Assembly (NCBI RefSeq): GCF_901212655.1
Contig: NZ_CAAKON010000044.1
Location: forward strand, 30,988 to 94,987
Source of the DNA: Olsenella uli
Lineage (GTDB): Bacteria; Actinomycetota; Coriobacteriia; Coriobacteriales; Atopobiaceae
Direction of reading: 5' to 3'
DNA: 64,000 nt
Made by a program: the position numbers and the translations under genes. The notes below the pieces were generated by a model, which saw only the letters and a list, made by a program, of their open reading frames with translations, was not told the DNA's origin and did not search any database. Shown one piece after another: positions 16,299 through 25,401 of the stretch (position 1 is the first letter of the stretch; each line of letters starts with the position of its first letter).

Positions 16299-16402
16299 CC
16301 CTTTTGCAAGTTTCCTGAAAGGGAAGGATGGGGGGGGTCCGAGGGCATGCTGTGTGGGATACGCCCTTTGGCATGCAATGCGGAACAGTCCCTTTTGCAA
16401 GT
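16299..16402. repeat. direct repeat and G-run between nanA and nanK
   Basis: CCCTTTTGCAAGT occurs at 16299-16311 and 16390-16402 (period 91). GGCATGC occurs twice between them, and a G-run lies near 16330. The 259-bp gap holds no gene; frames through it are extensions of nanK without a ribosome site. Confidence 0.6.
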
Positions 16403-16539
16403 CTTCTGATAATCGGGGAGCGAGTTGTGGCCGCTCCCCACATGGCACGCTCGGGGCCGGCCAGTCTTTCCAGGCGGCCGGCCCTACCCCTATACCAACA
16501 AGAGGCGGCTGTGCCGCCAAAGGCTTCAGGGAGGCAAAG

Positions 16540-17502
16540 ATGGCGGAGACGAAGCGCGTCGTCGCGGTGGACATCGGCGGAACGAAGATCGCGGCCGGCG
16601 TGGTGACGCTGGGCGGCGAGGCCCCCGTGGTGGAGGCCGTGGAGAAGGTTCCCACCGCGGCGATGGAGGGCGGTCGCGCGGTGCTGGCCCGCGTGCTCGA
16701 GGCCATACGCGGGGCCCTTGCCCGCGCCGAGGGCGAGGTTGCGGGCGTGGGCATCTCCAGCGCCGGCGTCATCGACCCGCGCACCGGCGACGTGACGTTC
16801 GCGAACGACCTCATGCCCGGCTGGGGCGGCACCGCGCTCGGCGCGGCCGTGACCAAGGAGTTTGGGCTTCCTTGCCGCGTCCTCAACGACGTCCACGCCC
16901 ACGCGCTGGGCGAGGCTCGCTGGGGCGGCGGGCGCGACGCGCAGAGCTGCCTTGTGGTTGCCGTGGGCACGGGCATCGGCGGCGCCTTCGTGGAGCGCGG
17001 CCAGATCATGCTTGGCGCACACGACGAGGCCGGTCATATCGGGCACGTCTGCTGCCCAGCCGCCGCGGGCGTGCCGTGCTCGTGCGGCGCCACCGGCCAC
17101 CTCGAGCCCGTCGCCGCTGGCCCCGGCATCATCGACGAGTACGTGCGCCTTGGCGGCGACGCTACTCAAGCAGACGGCACGCCCATGGACGGCGCCGAGA
17201 TCGACCGTCGTGCCGCCGCGGGCGACGAGGCTGCCAAGGCCGCCGAGGCCCGTGCCGGCCACGCCCTGGGCGAGGTGCTCGGCAGCATGTGCAACATGCT
17301 CGACCCCACCTGCGTGATCCTCTCGGGCTCCGTGGCGCAGTGCGGTCCTAACTGGTCAGGTGCCATGCGCGAGAGCTTCCTCGGCCAGGCTATGCCGCCC
17401 GTCCAGAAGACGCCCGTAGTCGATGGCGAACTGGGCGGCAACGCCCCGCTTATCGGCGCGGCCGAGAACCTCGTCAAGCCCGGGTATGCCGAGCTCAGCT
17501 AG
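16540..17502 (+). CDS. nanK: ROK-family kinase, probable N-acetylmannosamine kinase
   Basis: NanK phosphorylates ManNAc, the lyase product, with ATP. This 320-residue ROK protein has the phosphate-binding DIGGTK at residues 11-16, the catalytic Asp117 in LNDVHAHALGEA, GTGIGGA, and the zinc site GHIGH (His166) with CSCGATGHLE. Glucokinases and fructokinases share these features; location between nanA and nanE points to ManNAc. ATG 16540 is preceded by CAGGGAGG. A longer upstream frame crosses repeats and is not conserved in type. nanE starts 12 bp after the stop. Confidence 0.85.
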   Translation: MAETKRVVAVDIGGTKIAAGVVTLGGEAPVVEAVEKVPTAAMEGGRAVLARVLEAIRGALARAEGEVAGVGISSAGVIDPRTGDVTFANDLMPGWGGTALGAAVTKEFGLPCRVLNDVHAHALGEARWGGGRDAQSCLVVAVGTGIGGAFVERGQIMLGAHDEAGHIGHVCCPAAAGVPCSCGATGHLEPVAAGPGIIDEYVRLGGDATQADGTPMDGAEIDRRAAAGDEAAKAAEARAGHALGEVLGSMCNMLDPTCVILSGSVAQCGPNWSGAMRESFLGQAMPPVQKTPVVDGELGGNAPLIGAAENLVKPGYAELS

Positions 17503-17514
17503 AAGGGGAGTCCC

Positions 17515-18201
17515 ATGTCTGTGAATCCGTTGATCGAGTCGCTCAAGGGCAAGCTCGTCGTGAGCGTCCAGGCCTATCCAGGCGAGCCGCTGCGCCACCC
17601 GGAGACCATTGCCCAGATGGCGCGCGCCTGTGAGCTGGGAGGGGCGGCGGCCATCCGCTGCCAGGGCCTTTCTGACATTGCTGCCATCAAGGGCCGCGTC
17701 GAGGTTCCCGTCATCGGCCTGTGGAAGGAGGGGCACGAGGGCGTCTACATCACGCCGACCCTGCGCCACGCGATTGCCTGCGTGAACGCCGGTGCCGACG
17801 TCGTGGCCATCGACGCCACGGATCGCCCGCGTCCGGACGGTCGCACCTTCGAGGAGACCGTGCGTGACCTGCGGGCCCAGTGCGACACCCTCATCATGGC
17901 CGACTGCATGACCATCGAGGACATCCGCCGCGGCGTGGCGGCCGGCGCAGACCTCGTCTCCACAACGCTCTCGCACAACAAGCCCGCTATCGACACTACG
18001 CTTGACGATGGTCCTGACCTGCCAATTCTTCGTCAGGCCGTGAGTGAGTTCCCTGGGTTCCCAGTGGTGTGCGAGGGACATATCCACACGCCTGCCGACG
18101 CGCAGGCCGCCATGGGCGCCGGTGCCTGGGCGTGTGTCGTGGGCACGGCCATTACCCACCCCACGAGCATCACGAGCTGGTTCGTGGACGCCATCAAGTA
18201 G
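17515..18201 (+). CDS. nanE: N-acetylmannosamine-6-phosphate 2-epimerase
   Basis: NanE converts ManNAc-6-P to GlcNAc-6-P, linking sialic acid breakdown to amino sugar metabolism. The 228-residue TIM-barrel protein has the family features: LVVSVQAYPGEPL near the N-terminus, AAAIRCQG, VPVIGLWKEG, DVVAIDATDRPRP with the catalytic region, MADCMTIEDIRRG, TTLSHN, and VCEGHIHTPADA. The ATG follows GAAGGGGAG. It is the last gene of the locus. nagA and nagB, needed next in the pathway, are not in this window. Confidence 0.92.
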   Translation: MSVNPLIESLKGKLVVSVQAYPGEPLRHPETIAQMARACELGGAAAIRCQGLSDIAAIKGRVEVPVIGLWKEGHEGVYITPTLRHAIACVNAGADVVAIDATDRPRPDGRTFEETVRDLRAQCDTLIMADCMTIEDIRRGVAAGADLVSTTLSHNKPAIDTTLDDGPDLPILRQAVSEFPGFPVVCEGHIHTPADAQAAMGAGAWACVVGTAITHPTSITSWFVDAIK

Positions 18202-18292
18202 GTTGGTGCATGCGGGGCCGGGCTACCGGCAGGTATGCTGCGAGACGGTCCAGCGCTGACTAAGTGGCAGCGGTCGGATGGCAACTCGGTGC

Positions 18293-18343
18293 GGTGCCGG
18301 ATGGATGGCGGTGCCGGATGGATGACAGCGCTGGATGGATGGC
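18293..18343. repeat. 17-bp tandem repeat, three copies
   Basis: GGTGCCGGATGGATGGC at 18293, GGTGCCGGATGGATGAC at 18310 and AGCGCTGGATGGATGGC at 18327 are tandem 17-mers in the gap after nanE. A weaker copy lies near 18270. Other DNA in 18202-18509 apart from the hairpin shows nothing identifiable. Confidence 0.85.
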
Positions 18344-18347
18344 AGTT

Positions 18348-18378
18348 GGGGGTGCGTCGCCTTGGACGACGCACCCCC
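18348..18378. terminator. perfect 12-bp hairpin between nanE and the fem gene
   Basis: GGGGGTGCGTCG (18348-18359) and CGACGCACCCCC (18367-18378) pair perfectly over a 7-nt loop. It stands between convergent genes and probably ends transcripts from both sides, although no clear T-run follows. Confidence 0.65.
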
Positions 18379-18509
18379 TACTCGTTCTCTCGGCCATAGC
18401 ATCGACCGCGCAAGACCCATATGGCTTCGGGCTCGAGGTTTTGGCCAATCCTGACGTTGCGAGCGTGCAATCTGCAGCCATCGCCCGCATCTGCGGCCCT
18501 CGGCGGCCC

Positions 18510-19520
18510 TTACTTCCGGTCGCGCAGGCGCTTTGCCGTCACGAGGGCCTTGTAGAACAGCTTCTTGAGCGGCAAGTCGCGGTCGGGTGCCACGGGGGTC
18601 ACCTGCTTCGTGAACTTGGTCTTGAACTCGTTTAGACCCATGAGCTTGGGCGAGAACTCGCTGCCGATGGCCATCATGTCGTAGCCGGTCACGGCCTTGT
18701 TGGCGCCCAGGTCGCAGCACTCGAAGTAGACGAGCTTGTCGGTGACGTGCTTGCGCATGGTGTCGTTCCTGCTCGCGCCGTAGTAGCGCACGGCGCGCTC
18801 GCCAAAGATCGTGACGATGGACCACGTCACCACGCGTCCGTCGATGCGGCCGGCGTAGACGCGGCAGTGCTCGGAGCCCAGGATGCGAATCATGTCCTCG
18901 TAGTCGCTGCAGGGCGCGGGATGGAAGCCGTCGCGCTCGCCGGTCTCGCGCATGACGTCGTAGTACTCCTCGAAGCTCTTGGCGGCGCGCTCGGTCTCGT
19001 CGGCGCACTCCACCGGGCTCTCGCGCAGGGCCTTGCGCACGTCGCGGCGGCCGCGAGGCTTCATGCGAGAGAGGATGGCCTCGTCGCCGCCGGTGACGTC
19101 GATGACGACGGTCTGGTCGTAGGGGATGCCGGAGAGGGTCGGCTCGCAGGCGGGCAGGTCTGCCGCCACGCACAGACGCGCGAAGGTCTGCTTCGAGTCG
19201 CGCTTGCGAACGTGGGCGGCAAGCGCCGCCATGGCCTCGGCCTCCTGCTCGGGGGAGGGGGCCTCCACCCACACCGGCGCGTGGTTGGAGCGCAGGTAGT
19301 GGTAGCCGTGGGTCTTGTGGTCGAAGAGGCTTGCGAGGGCGAGCGTCTTGGGCTGGCCACCCTCGCCCTCGCCCACGAACTCAACACAGCCCCAGGGCGT
19401 GCGCCCGTCGATGGTTGCCTGGTAACGGGCCCACGGCTCGGTCTGCTCAATGGGCAGCCCAAGCCCGAGCTCGGCTGCCTTCTTCTCGAGCTCGTCGATC
19501 GTGATGTCGCGCACCTGCAT
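18510..19520 (-). CDS. Fem/MurM-type aminoacyltransferase (peptidoglycan interpeptide bridge)
   Basis: FemABX/MurMN enzymes transfer amino acids from aminoacyl-tRNA to the stem-peptide lysine of lipid II. This 336-residue protein has two linked GNAT-like halves: PWARYQATIDGRTPWG and HYLRSNHAPVWVE in the first, then MKPRGRRDVRKALRE, FHPAPCSDYEDM, RVYAGRIDGRVV, AVRYYGASRN and DMMAIGSEFSPK in the second. The C-terminus is basic. The expected long coiled-coil insertion of FemA is not evident, closer to FemX. ATG 19520 has GGAGG 10 bp upstream; the frame extends 26 residues further without a good ribosome site. Regulation cannot be read. Confidence 0.8.
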   Translation of the reverse strand: MQVRDITIDELEKKAAELGLGLPIEQTEPWARYQATIDGRTPWGCVEFVGEGEGGQPKTLALASLFDHKTHGYHYLRSNHAPVWVEAPSPEQEAEAMAALAAHVRKRDSKQTFARLCVAADLPACEPTLSGIPYDQTVVIDVTGGDEAILSRMKPRGRRDVRKALRESPVECADETERAAKSFEEYYDVMRETGERDGFHPAPCSDYEDMIRILGSEHCRVYAGRIDGRVVTWSIVTIFGERAVRYYGASRNDTMRKHVTDKLVYFECCDLGANKAVTGYDMMAIGSEFSPKLMGLNEFKTKFTKQVTPVAPDRDLPLKKLFYKALVTAKRLRDRK

Positions 19521-19700
19521 CTCGTGGCCTCCAAGTCCCTGGGGTTTGGCACGGTTGTCCAAATTGGCATAAAGACAGGCCCGCACCCTCGGTCTCACAA
19601 GGAGAAAGGATACGGGCCTTGGCTATTTGCGGGCTGTAAGAACCTGAAACTGTGTAGGGCACGTGATGAACCCGCTCGTTACCACGTTACCCTCGAAGCT

Positions 19701-20009
19701 CTAGCGCTCGCGGGCCTCGCGCATGATGCGGCGGCCGTCCATGACGCTCACGACAATGCCGGCGACGGCGAGGACGATGGCGATGGTGGCGGCAAGGCCG
19801 CTGGACTCGAGCATGCCGCCCTGCAGGGCAGCGTAGACGGCAGCGAGCAGGCACGCGGAGACCGCGACGCCCACGATGCCCTTGGAGACGCCCTCGACGG
19901 CGGCCATGGCCTGCGTGTGGCCTACGCTCACCTCGGTGCGCTCGCCCGCGACGAGAGACTGCTCCCAGCGCTTGTCGGAACCCTCGAAAGTAGTGGTAAG
20001 ACCAGCCAT
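19701..20009 (-). CDS. small two-helix membrane protein of unknown function
   Basis: I do not recognise this 102-residue protein. A hydrophilic N-terminal 40 residues (GSDKRWEQSLVAGERTEVS) is followed by two membrane helices, about 42-63 and 70-89, and a short basic tail (DGRRIMREARER). The ATG at 20009 has AAGGAG 8 bp upstream, the best support that it is real. It is divergent from uvrC. It might be a membrane anchor or holin-like protein; nothing decides. Confidence 0.7.
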   Translation of the reverse strand: MAGLTTTFEGSDKRWEQSLVAGERTEVSVGHTQAMAAVEGVSKGIVGVAVSACLLAAVYAALQGGMLESSGLAATIAIVLAVAGIVVSVMDGRRIMREARER

Positions 20010-20190
20010 GATGTCTCCTTACTCTTGAGACGTACTGATTTGGCGCATTGCGTATCGAACAAGACAAAATCGGTAAACGGTATTTATCCGTCGGTGAACG
20101 ATAGCACTCGTTGGGAGAATGGCAAGTACTCACAAGGTGATTTGACAGCTCGCTGATACTATTTGGTAACAACGAAGGGGGCGGTGCCAG

Positions 20191-22464
20191 GTGGCGGACG
20201 AGCGAGTGGGTCAGACGGAAACGAGCGCGGGGGACGTGGACCGGAGCGGCGCGCCGGACGCCGCCGGCGTCGCGCCCGCCATGCCAGAGTCTTCCGCGAA
20301 CGTGACTATGGCGGATGCAGCAGGTGTCACGGCCGCCGTGTCTGCGCCTCCCTCGGTCGAGGCCGCCGCGCCAGGCGCCGCCGCCCGCAACGAGGCCGCG
20401 CACGCCCCGAGCATCGCCGAGCAGGTGTCACGCGTGCCCACCGACCCCGGCTGCTACCTATGGAAGGGCGCGGCGGGCGAGGTTCTCTACGTGGGCAAGG
20501 CCAAGAACCTGCGCGCCCGCATGCGCCAGTACGTGCAGCTCACCGACGAGCGGCCCATGGTGCCGCGCCTCATGGCCGCCACGCGCTCGTTCGACTACGT
20601 GGTGGTGGGCTCCGAGCACGAGGCGCTCGTGCTCGAGATCAACCTCATCCACCAGTACCGGCCACCCTTCAACGTGGACCTCAAGGACGACAAGAGCTAC
20701 CCCTTCATCGCCATCACGAAGGGCGACCTCTTTCCGGCCATCAAGTACACGCGCGAGCGTCACCGTGCGGACACGCGCTACTTTGGCCCCTACACCGATG
20801 CCCGTGCCGCCCGCGCCACCATCGACGTGGTGCGCAAGGTAATGCCGCTCTGCATCGGCACCTGCGCGGAGTGGAAGCGCGTGCGCCGCCAGGTGCAGGC
20901 CCATCCCGAGCAGACGGACGTGGTGGCCCTCGCCCAGGCCGAGCACGGCCGGCCCTGCTTCGACTACCACGTGGGCCGCGGTCCAGGTGTGTGCGCGGGC
21001 TGCATCACGCCCGAGGAGTACGCGGGCCACGTGGCACAGGTGGAGCGCTTCCTCTCCGGGCATCGCGCGGAGTTCGTGAATCAACTCAAGGGCGAGATGG
21101 CCGAGGCCGCCGCCAATCTGGACTTCGAGCGCGCGGGGCGCGTCAAGCGCAGGCTCGCCGTCATCGACGGCTTGGACGACAAGCAGCGCGTCGTGCTCTC
21201 GAGCGCGCAGGACGTCGACGTCATCGGCTTTTGGCGCGAGGAGACCATCGCGGGCGCCTGCGTGTTCGTGGTGCGTGAGGGCCGCGTGAGCCGCACCTGC
21301 GAGTTCGTGCTGGACAAGGGTCTCGACGTGGGCGAGGAGGAGCTCACGAGCGGCTTCGTGAAGCGCTACTACGACCAGACGAGCGACATCCCGCTCGAGG
21401 TCTGCGTGCCCTGCGAGCTGGGTGACGCCGAGACGCTCGAGGGCTGGCTCGGCGCCCGGCGCGGTCGCAAGGTGGAGCTCCACGTGCCCCAGCGCGGCCA
21501 GAAGGCCGCCATCGCCAAGATGGCCGTCAACAACGCCCATCACTACCTCGCGCGCTACGAGCTGCGCACCGGCTACGAGGACAAGCGCACCAACCAGGCG
21601 CTGCTCCAGCTCGAGAGCGCGCTCGCCCTCGACGAGCCTCCCATGCGTATCGAGTGCTTCGACATCTCCACCATCCACGGCAAGCATACGGTGGCGTCGA
21701 TGGTGGTCTTCACGGGCGGGCACCCCGACAAGGGCCAGTACCGCCGCTTCAAGATTCGGGCGGAGCTGGACGAGGCCAACGACTTCGTGTCCATGAGCGA
21801 GGTTTTGGCCCGTCGCTACAGCCCCGAGCGCATGGCAGACGAGCGCTTTGGCAAGAAGCCCGACCTGCTCATCCTCGATGGTGGCAAGCCGCAGCTCACG
21901 GCTGCCATCGAGCAGTTGGGCGAGCTGGGGATCGACATCCCCATGGCGGGTCTCGCCAAGTCCGACGAGGAGCTCTTCGTGCCCTGGGACGATATGCCGG
22001 TGGTGCTGCCCTCGGGCTCTGCCTCGCTCTACCTGGTGAAGCGTGTGCGAGACGAGGCCCACCGCTTCGCGATCACCTTCCATCGCGAGCTCCGCGACAA
22101 GGCGATGACCGTCTCGATCCTGGACGAGATTCCGGGCGTGGGGGAGAAGCGGAAGCGGGCCCTGCGCCGTGCCTTTGGGTCCATGAAGCGCCTGCGCGAT
22201 GCCACTGAGCCCGATATTGCCGCCGTGCCAGGCATCCCGGCGGAGGTGGCGCACGAGATTTGGGAGACCCTGCGCGCCTGGGATGAGGAGCTGGGGCGTG
22301 GCCGCGCCCGCGCGCTTGGTGAGGCGGGGGAGACGGGCGGCACCGCCGAGGGTCTGGCCGCGGATGGCGCGCCCGACGCCGCGGGGGCTGCCGCCGGGGC
22401 GACGTCCGTTCGCGGGAGCGAGGCGGAGGGCGCGGACAGGTCGGCGGTACAATCGGGCGCGTAG
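20191..22464 (+). CDS. uvrC: excinuclease ABC subunit C
   Basis: UvrC makes both incisions beside a UvrB-marked DNA lesion in nucleotide excision repair. The N-terminal GIY-YIG nuclease has GCYLWKG (87-93) and LYVGKAKNLRAR (99-110). A UvrB-binding UVR segment (AANLDFERAGRVKRRL) follows. The RNase H-like C-terminal nuclease shows ECFDISTIHGKHTVASMVVF and LLILDGGKPQL, then helix-hairpin-helix motifs (EIPGVGEKRKRALRR, AVPGIPAEVAHEIW). At 757 residues it is longer than most, owing to an Ala/Pro-rich N-terminal tail of about 75 residues and a Gly/Ala-rich C-terminal tail of about 55. The GTG start is the only one early in the frame; the true start may be later. Confidence 0.95.
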   Translation: MADERVGQTETSAGDVDRSGAPDAAGVAPAMPESSANVTMADAAGVTAAVSAPPSVEAAAPGAAARNEAAHAPSIAEQVSRVPTDPGCYLWKGAAGEVLYVGKAKNLRARMRQYVQLTDERPMVPRLMAATRSFDYVVVGSEHEALVLEINLIHQYRPPFNVDLKDDKSYPFIAITKGDLFPAIKYTRERHRADTRYFGPYTDARAARATIDVVRKVMPLCIGTCAEWKRVRRQVQAHPEQTDVVALAQAEHGRPCFDYHVGRGPGVCAGCITPEEYAGHVAQVERFLSGHRAEFVNQLKGEMAEAAANLDFERAGRVKRRLAVIDGLDDKQRVVLSSAQDVDVIGFWREETIAGACVFVVREGRVSRTCEFVLDKGLDVGEEELTSGFVKRYYDQTSDIPLEVCVPCELGDAETLEGWLGARRGRKVELHVPQRGQKAAIAKMAVNNAHHYLARYELRTGYEDKRTNQALLQLESALALDEPPMRIECFDISTIHGKHTVASMVVFTGGHPDKGQYRRFKIRAELDEANDFVSMSEVLARRYSPERMADERFGKKPDLLILDGGKPQLTAAIEQLGELGIDIPMAGLAKSDEELFVPWDDMPVVLPSGSASLYLVKRVRDEAHRFAITFHRELRDKAMTVSILDEIPGVGEKRKRALRRAFGSMKRLRDATEPDIAAVPGIPAEVAHEIWETLRAWDEELGRGRARALGEAGETGGTAEGLAADGAPDAAGAAAGATSVRGSEAEGADRSAVQSGA

Positions 22465-22502
22465 GCCCCGACCGGGGGTTTCCACGTCATCGCGAGGTCC
22501 AG

Positions 22503-23390
22503 ATGCCCACCTTCACGCTCACCTGCTGCTCCACCGCAGACCGTCCACGGGACTTCTTCGAGTCTCGCGGCATCCCGTATGCCTGCTTCCATTGGAACGA
22601 GGGTGGGGTGGACCACCTGGACGACCTCTACCAGTCCATCTCGCCCGAGTCCTTCTACGCCGCCGTCAAGGCGGGCGGCGAGCCCACCACCTCGCAGGTG
22701 GGCGTGGGCGAGTACCTCGAGCTCTGGGAGCCCATCGTGGCCTTGGGCTCGGACGTCTTGCACATCACGCTCTCGAGCGGCCTCTCCGGCGCGTACAACT
22801 CCGCCTGCGTGGCGGCCGCGCAGCTCGAGGAGGCCTACCCCGGTCGGCGCGTTCGCGTGGTGGACTCGCTGGGAGCGAGCTCGGGCTACGGTATGCTCGT
22901 GGACTACGTGGCGGACCTCCGCGACGCCGGTGCCAGCCTTGACGAGGCCTACGAGTGGGCGCTCGCGCACCGCCTGAACGTCCACCACTGGTTCTTCTCC
23001 ACGGACCTCACGAGCTACATCCGCGGGGGCCGCGTCTCGAGGGTGAGCGGATTCGTGGGCACGGCCCTGCGTATCTGCCCCGTGCTCAACATGAATGACG
23101 AGGGCAAGCTCATCCCGCGCGACAAGATCCGCACCAAGGGCAAGGCGGCCAAGGACGTGGTGGCCCGGATGCTCGAGCACGCGGAGGGTGGCGCCGCGTA
23201 CGCCGGCAAGTGCGCCATTTCCATGAGCGCATGCCGCGAGGACGCCGAGCACGTCCGCGACCTTGTGGAGGCGCAGTTCCCGGCGCTCGCGGGCAAGGTC
23301 ACCATCAACGACATCGGCACGGTCATCGGCTCGCATACCGGCCCCGGCACCGTGGCGCTGTTCTTCATGGGTGACACGAGGGGTCGTTAG
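22503..23390 (+). CDS. DegV-family fatty-acid-binding protein
   Basis: DegV/FakB proteins bind a fatty acid between two domains and present it to the FakA kinase. The 295-residue protein has the EDD fold: FTLTCCSTADRP at the front, GGEPTTSQVGVGEYLELWEP with the TSQ motif, ITLSSGLSGAYNSA, RVVDSLGASSGYGMLVD, and the C-terminal GTVIGSHTGPGTVALFFMG. In the family the Ser of TSQ and the His/Thr of SHTGPGT contact the lipid headgroup. No fakA is in view. It starts 38 bp after uvrC and is probably co-transcribed. The ribosome site is weak (GAGG). Confidence 0.88.
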   Translation: MPTFTLTCCSTADRPRDFFESRGIPYACFHWNEGGVDHLDDLYQSISPESFYAAVKAGGEPTTSQVGVGEYLELWEPIVALGSDVLHITLSSGLSGAYNSACVAAAQLEEAYPGRRVRVVDSLGASSGYGMLVDYVADLRDAGASLDEAYEWALAHRLNVHHWFFSTDLTSYIRGGRVSRVSGFVGTALRICPVLNMNDEGKLIPRDKIRTKGKAAKDVVARMLEHAEGGAAYAGKCAISMSACREDAEHVRDLVEAQFPALAGKVTINDIGTVIGSHTGPGTVALFFMGDTRGR

Positions 23391-23646
23391 CCCGAGCGGC
23401 CTCACGGGCCCACTGGCCTGGTGGCACGCGGGCCCGCGCTAGGCGGCCGTCGGCCTCCGTCATCGATTTCCTATATGAGCTATTCGCTGGAGCCGCCGCC
23501 GTTCAGGCGAGCTTGTGTGCAAGCACCGCAAAAACCGGTGCGCGGGCCATTCTTCGGGGGCATGCCGCGGGGCGTGCTGTATGCTAGCTCAGCAAAGAAA
23601 CCTAGTGGGGGCATGCGTGATTCCCCCGAGAGGGGATTCGCGAAGC

Positions 23647-24309
23647 ATGACTCTGCTGGACCTTCTCCACCTTATGCGTAAGCACCTCGGGGTGGTCATC
23701 GCCCTGCCGGTTGCCTGCGCCGCGACCATGGCCGCCGTGAGCTTCCTGCTCCTGTCCAACACCTACACAGCCGACACGACGCTCTACGTGCAAGCCAAGG
23801 GGGCGACGCAGGGCACGTCGTCCAACCTGTACTCCGACCTCAACGCCGGCCAGATGATCGCCAACGACGTGGCCTCGCTTGCCGATAGCGAGAGCGTGCT
23901 CGACGCCGCCTCCGCGCAGCTGGGCATCACCGACCTCAAGGCCTTCAAGATCAGCGTCTCGAGCGAGTCCACCACACGCGTCATCAAGCTCTCCGTCACC
24001 GGCAAAGACCCGCGCGAGTGCTCCCAGGTGGCCAACGCCGTGGGCGCCGCCATCTCCAAGGTGGCCCAGGAGTCCATGGGCGTCCAGGGCGTCAACGTCA
24101 TCGACGAGGCCAAGACGCCCACCGAGCCCAGTGGCCCCAACCGCAAGCTCTACACGGCCGTCGCCTTCCTCGGCGGCCTGTTCGTCGCCGTGGCGGGCAT
24201 CGTGCTCGTCGACATGGTGAACACGAAGATCCGCGGCGTGGATGACGCCGAGGAGACGCTCGGGGTCCCCGTCATCGGGCGTATCCCCCTGACCAAGACG
24301 GGGAGGTAG
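23647..24309 (+). CDS. Wzz/CapA-type polysaccharide chain-length or co-polymerase membrane protein
   Basis: These proteins regulate polysaccharide chain length and activate the partner tyrosine kinase. In this 220-residue protein a short cytoplasmic N-terminus is followed by a helix at about 16-37, an extracytoplasmic region starting with NTYTADTTLYVQAKG, a PTEPSGPNRKLY motif before the second helix (about 168-190), and a cytoplasmic tail with a juxtamembrane VDDAEETLGVPVIGRIP. This matches CapA/YwqC adaptors. ATG 23647 directly precedes the usual TLLDLLHLMRK; the upstream frame has no family features. The kinase gene follows after 3 bp. Confidence 0.85.
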   Translation: MTLLDLLHLMRKHLGVVIALPVACAATMAAVSFLLLSNTYTADTTLYVQAKGATQGTSSNLYSDLNAGQMIANDVASLADSESVLDAASAQLGITDLKAFKISVSSESTTRVIKLSVTGKDPRECSQVANAVGAAISKVAQESMGVQGVNVIDEAKTPTEPSGPNRKLYTAVAFLGGLFVAVAGIVLVDMVNTKIRGVDDAEETLGVPVIGRIPLTKTGR

Positions 24310-24312
24310 GCC

Positions 24313-25386
24313 ATGCCGCGCAAGAAGGGCTCCGACAAGTCCGCGATGCAGAACGCCGCCAAGACGCTGCTCGCCAACATTCGTTTCGCGTCCATCGACT
24401 CGCCCATCAAGACGGTGACCGTCACCAGCTCCCGCCCCAATGAGGGCAAGACCACCGTGGCCGCCGCCCTGGCCAACGCCGCCGCCACGGGCGGCAGGCA
24501 CGTGGCGCTTGTCGAGTGCGACATGCGCCAACGTTCCATGGCCGCCCAAATCGACGTCCGCGGCGCGCATGGCCTGTACGCGGTGCTCTCCGGCAAGGTG
24601 TCGCTCGACGACGCCATGACGCCCACGCACCAGAAGAACCTCGACTTCCTCGACGTGGAGCCGGGCATTCCCAACCCGCCCGACGTCATTGCGTCCAAGC
24701 GCTTCCGCAAGCTCGTGCGCGACCTGCGCGCAGACTACGACCTCGTGATCTTCGACACCCCGCCGGTGGGTGGTTTCGTCGACGCCGCGGAGCTGGCGAC
24801 ACTCACGGACGGCACACTGTTCGTGGTGCGCGAGAACTTCGTGAAGCGCGAGGTGGCGGCCGACGCCATCGAGCAGCTGCGCAAGGCCGGCGCCAACGTG
24901 CTGGGCTCCGTGCTGAACTGCTGCGAGCTCAGCTCGAGTGGCTACTACGACTACTACTATCACGAGACAGAGGGCTCCAAGCCCGCCGTAGCTGCACCCA
25001 AGGACGCCCTCGAGCACGAGGCCGCGGAGGGCACCCCCAAGCACGAGGCCGCGGGGGGCATCCCCGAGCGCGAGGCCGCGGAGGACATCCCCGGGTACGA
25101 GGCCGCGGAGGTCGCCCCCGAGCATGCGCGCAAGGTCTCTCCCTCCGAGACGGGCGCGTTCGTGATCGCGGCCCAGCAGAGTGCCGCGCGCAACGGCTCC
25201 GCCCATGGCTACGTGACGGTCGCCTCCGGCTCCTCGGCGCCCGGCGCGCCCGCGAGGCCCCAGGCTCCCGCCTCTCGCGCCCAGGCCCCGCTTCCGGCCT
25301 ATGGCCAGCAGGGCACGCGTTCGCAGCGCGCCGGCCAGGGTTCCGGCGGCCCCTACGTGCCGTCCAAGAACCCCTACACCCGCTAG
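24313..25386 (+). CDS. BY-kinase (CpsD/CapB type) with internal tyrosine cluster and C-terminal extension
   Basis: Bacterial tyrosine kinases of this type autophosphorylate a tyrosine cluster and control polysaccharide export. Walker A SSRPNEGKTT is at residues 39-48, Walker A' ALVECDMRQ at about 65-73 and Walker B LVIFDTPP at about 144-151. The tyrosine cluster YYDYYY lies at 211-216. CpsD-type kinases normally end there, but here 141 more residues follow. These include four tandem 9-residue units (235-270, such as HEAAEGTPK) and a Pro/Ala/Gly/Gln-rich tail. It lies between its likely membrane activator and the PHP phosphatase, the usual three-gene module. Confidence 0.88.
   Translation: MPRKKGSDKSAMQNAAKTLLANIRFASIDSPIKTVTVTSSRPNEGKTTVAAALANAAATGGRHVALVECDMRQRSMAAQIDVRGAHGLYAVLSGKVSLDDAMTPTHQKNLDFLDVEPGIPNPPDVIASKRFRKLVRDLRADYDLVIFDTPPVGGFVDAAELATLTDGTLFVVRENFVKREVAADAIEQLRKAGANVLGSVLNCCELSSSGYYDYYYHETEGSKPAVAAPKDALEHEAAEGTPKHEAAGGIPEREAAEDIPGYEAAEVAPEHARKVSPSETGAFVIAAQQSAARNGSAHGYVTVASGSSAPGAPARPQAPASRAQAPLPAYGQQGTRSQRAGQGSGGPYVPSKNPYTR
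25015..25122 (+). repeat. 27-bp tandem repeat, four copies, inside the BY-kinase gene
   Basis: Four in-frame 27-bp units share GAGGCCGCGG and encode HEAAEGTPK, HEAAGGIPE, REAAEDIPG and YEAAEVAPE. They lie in the extension after the tyrosine cluster; copy number could vary between strains. Confidence 0.9.
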
Positions 25387-25401
25387 CGGGCAGCGGCCGC
25401 C

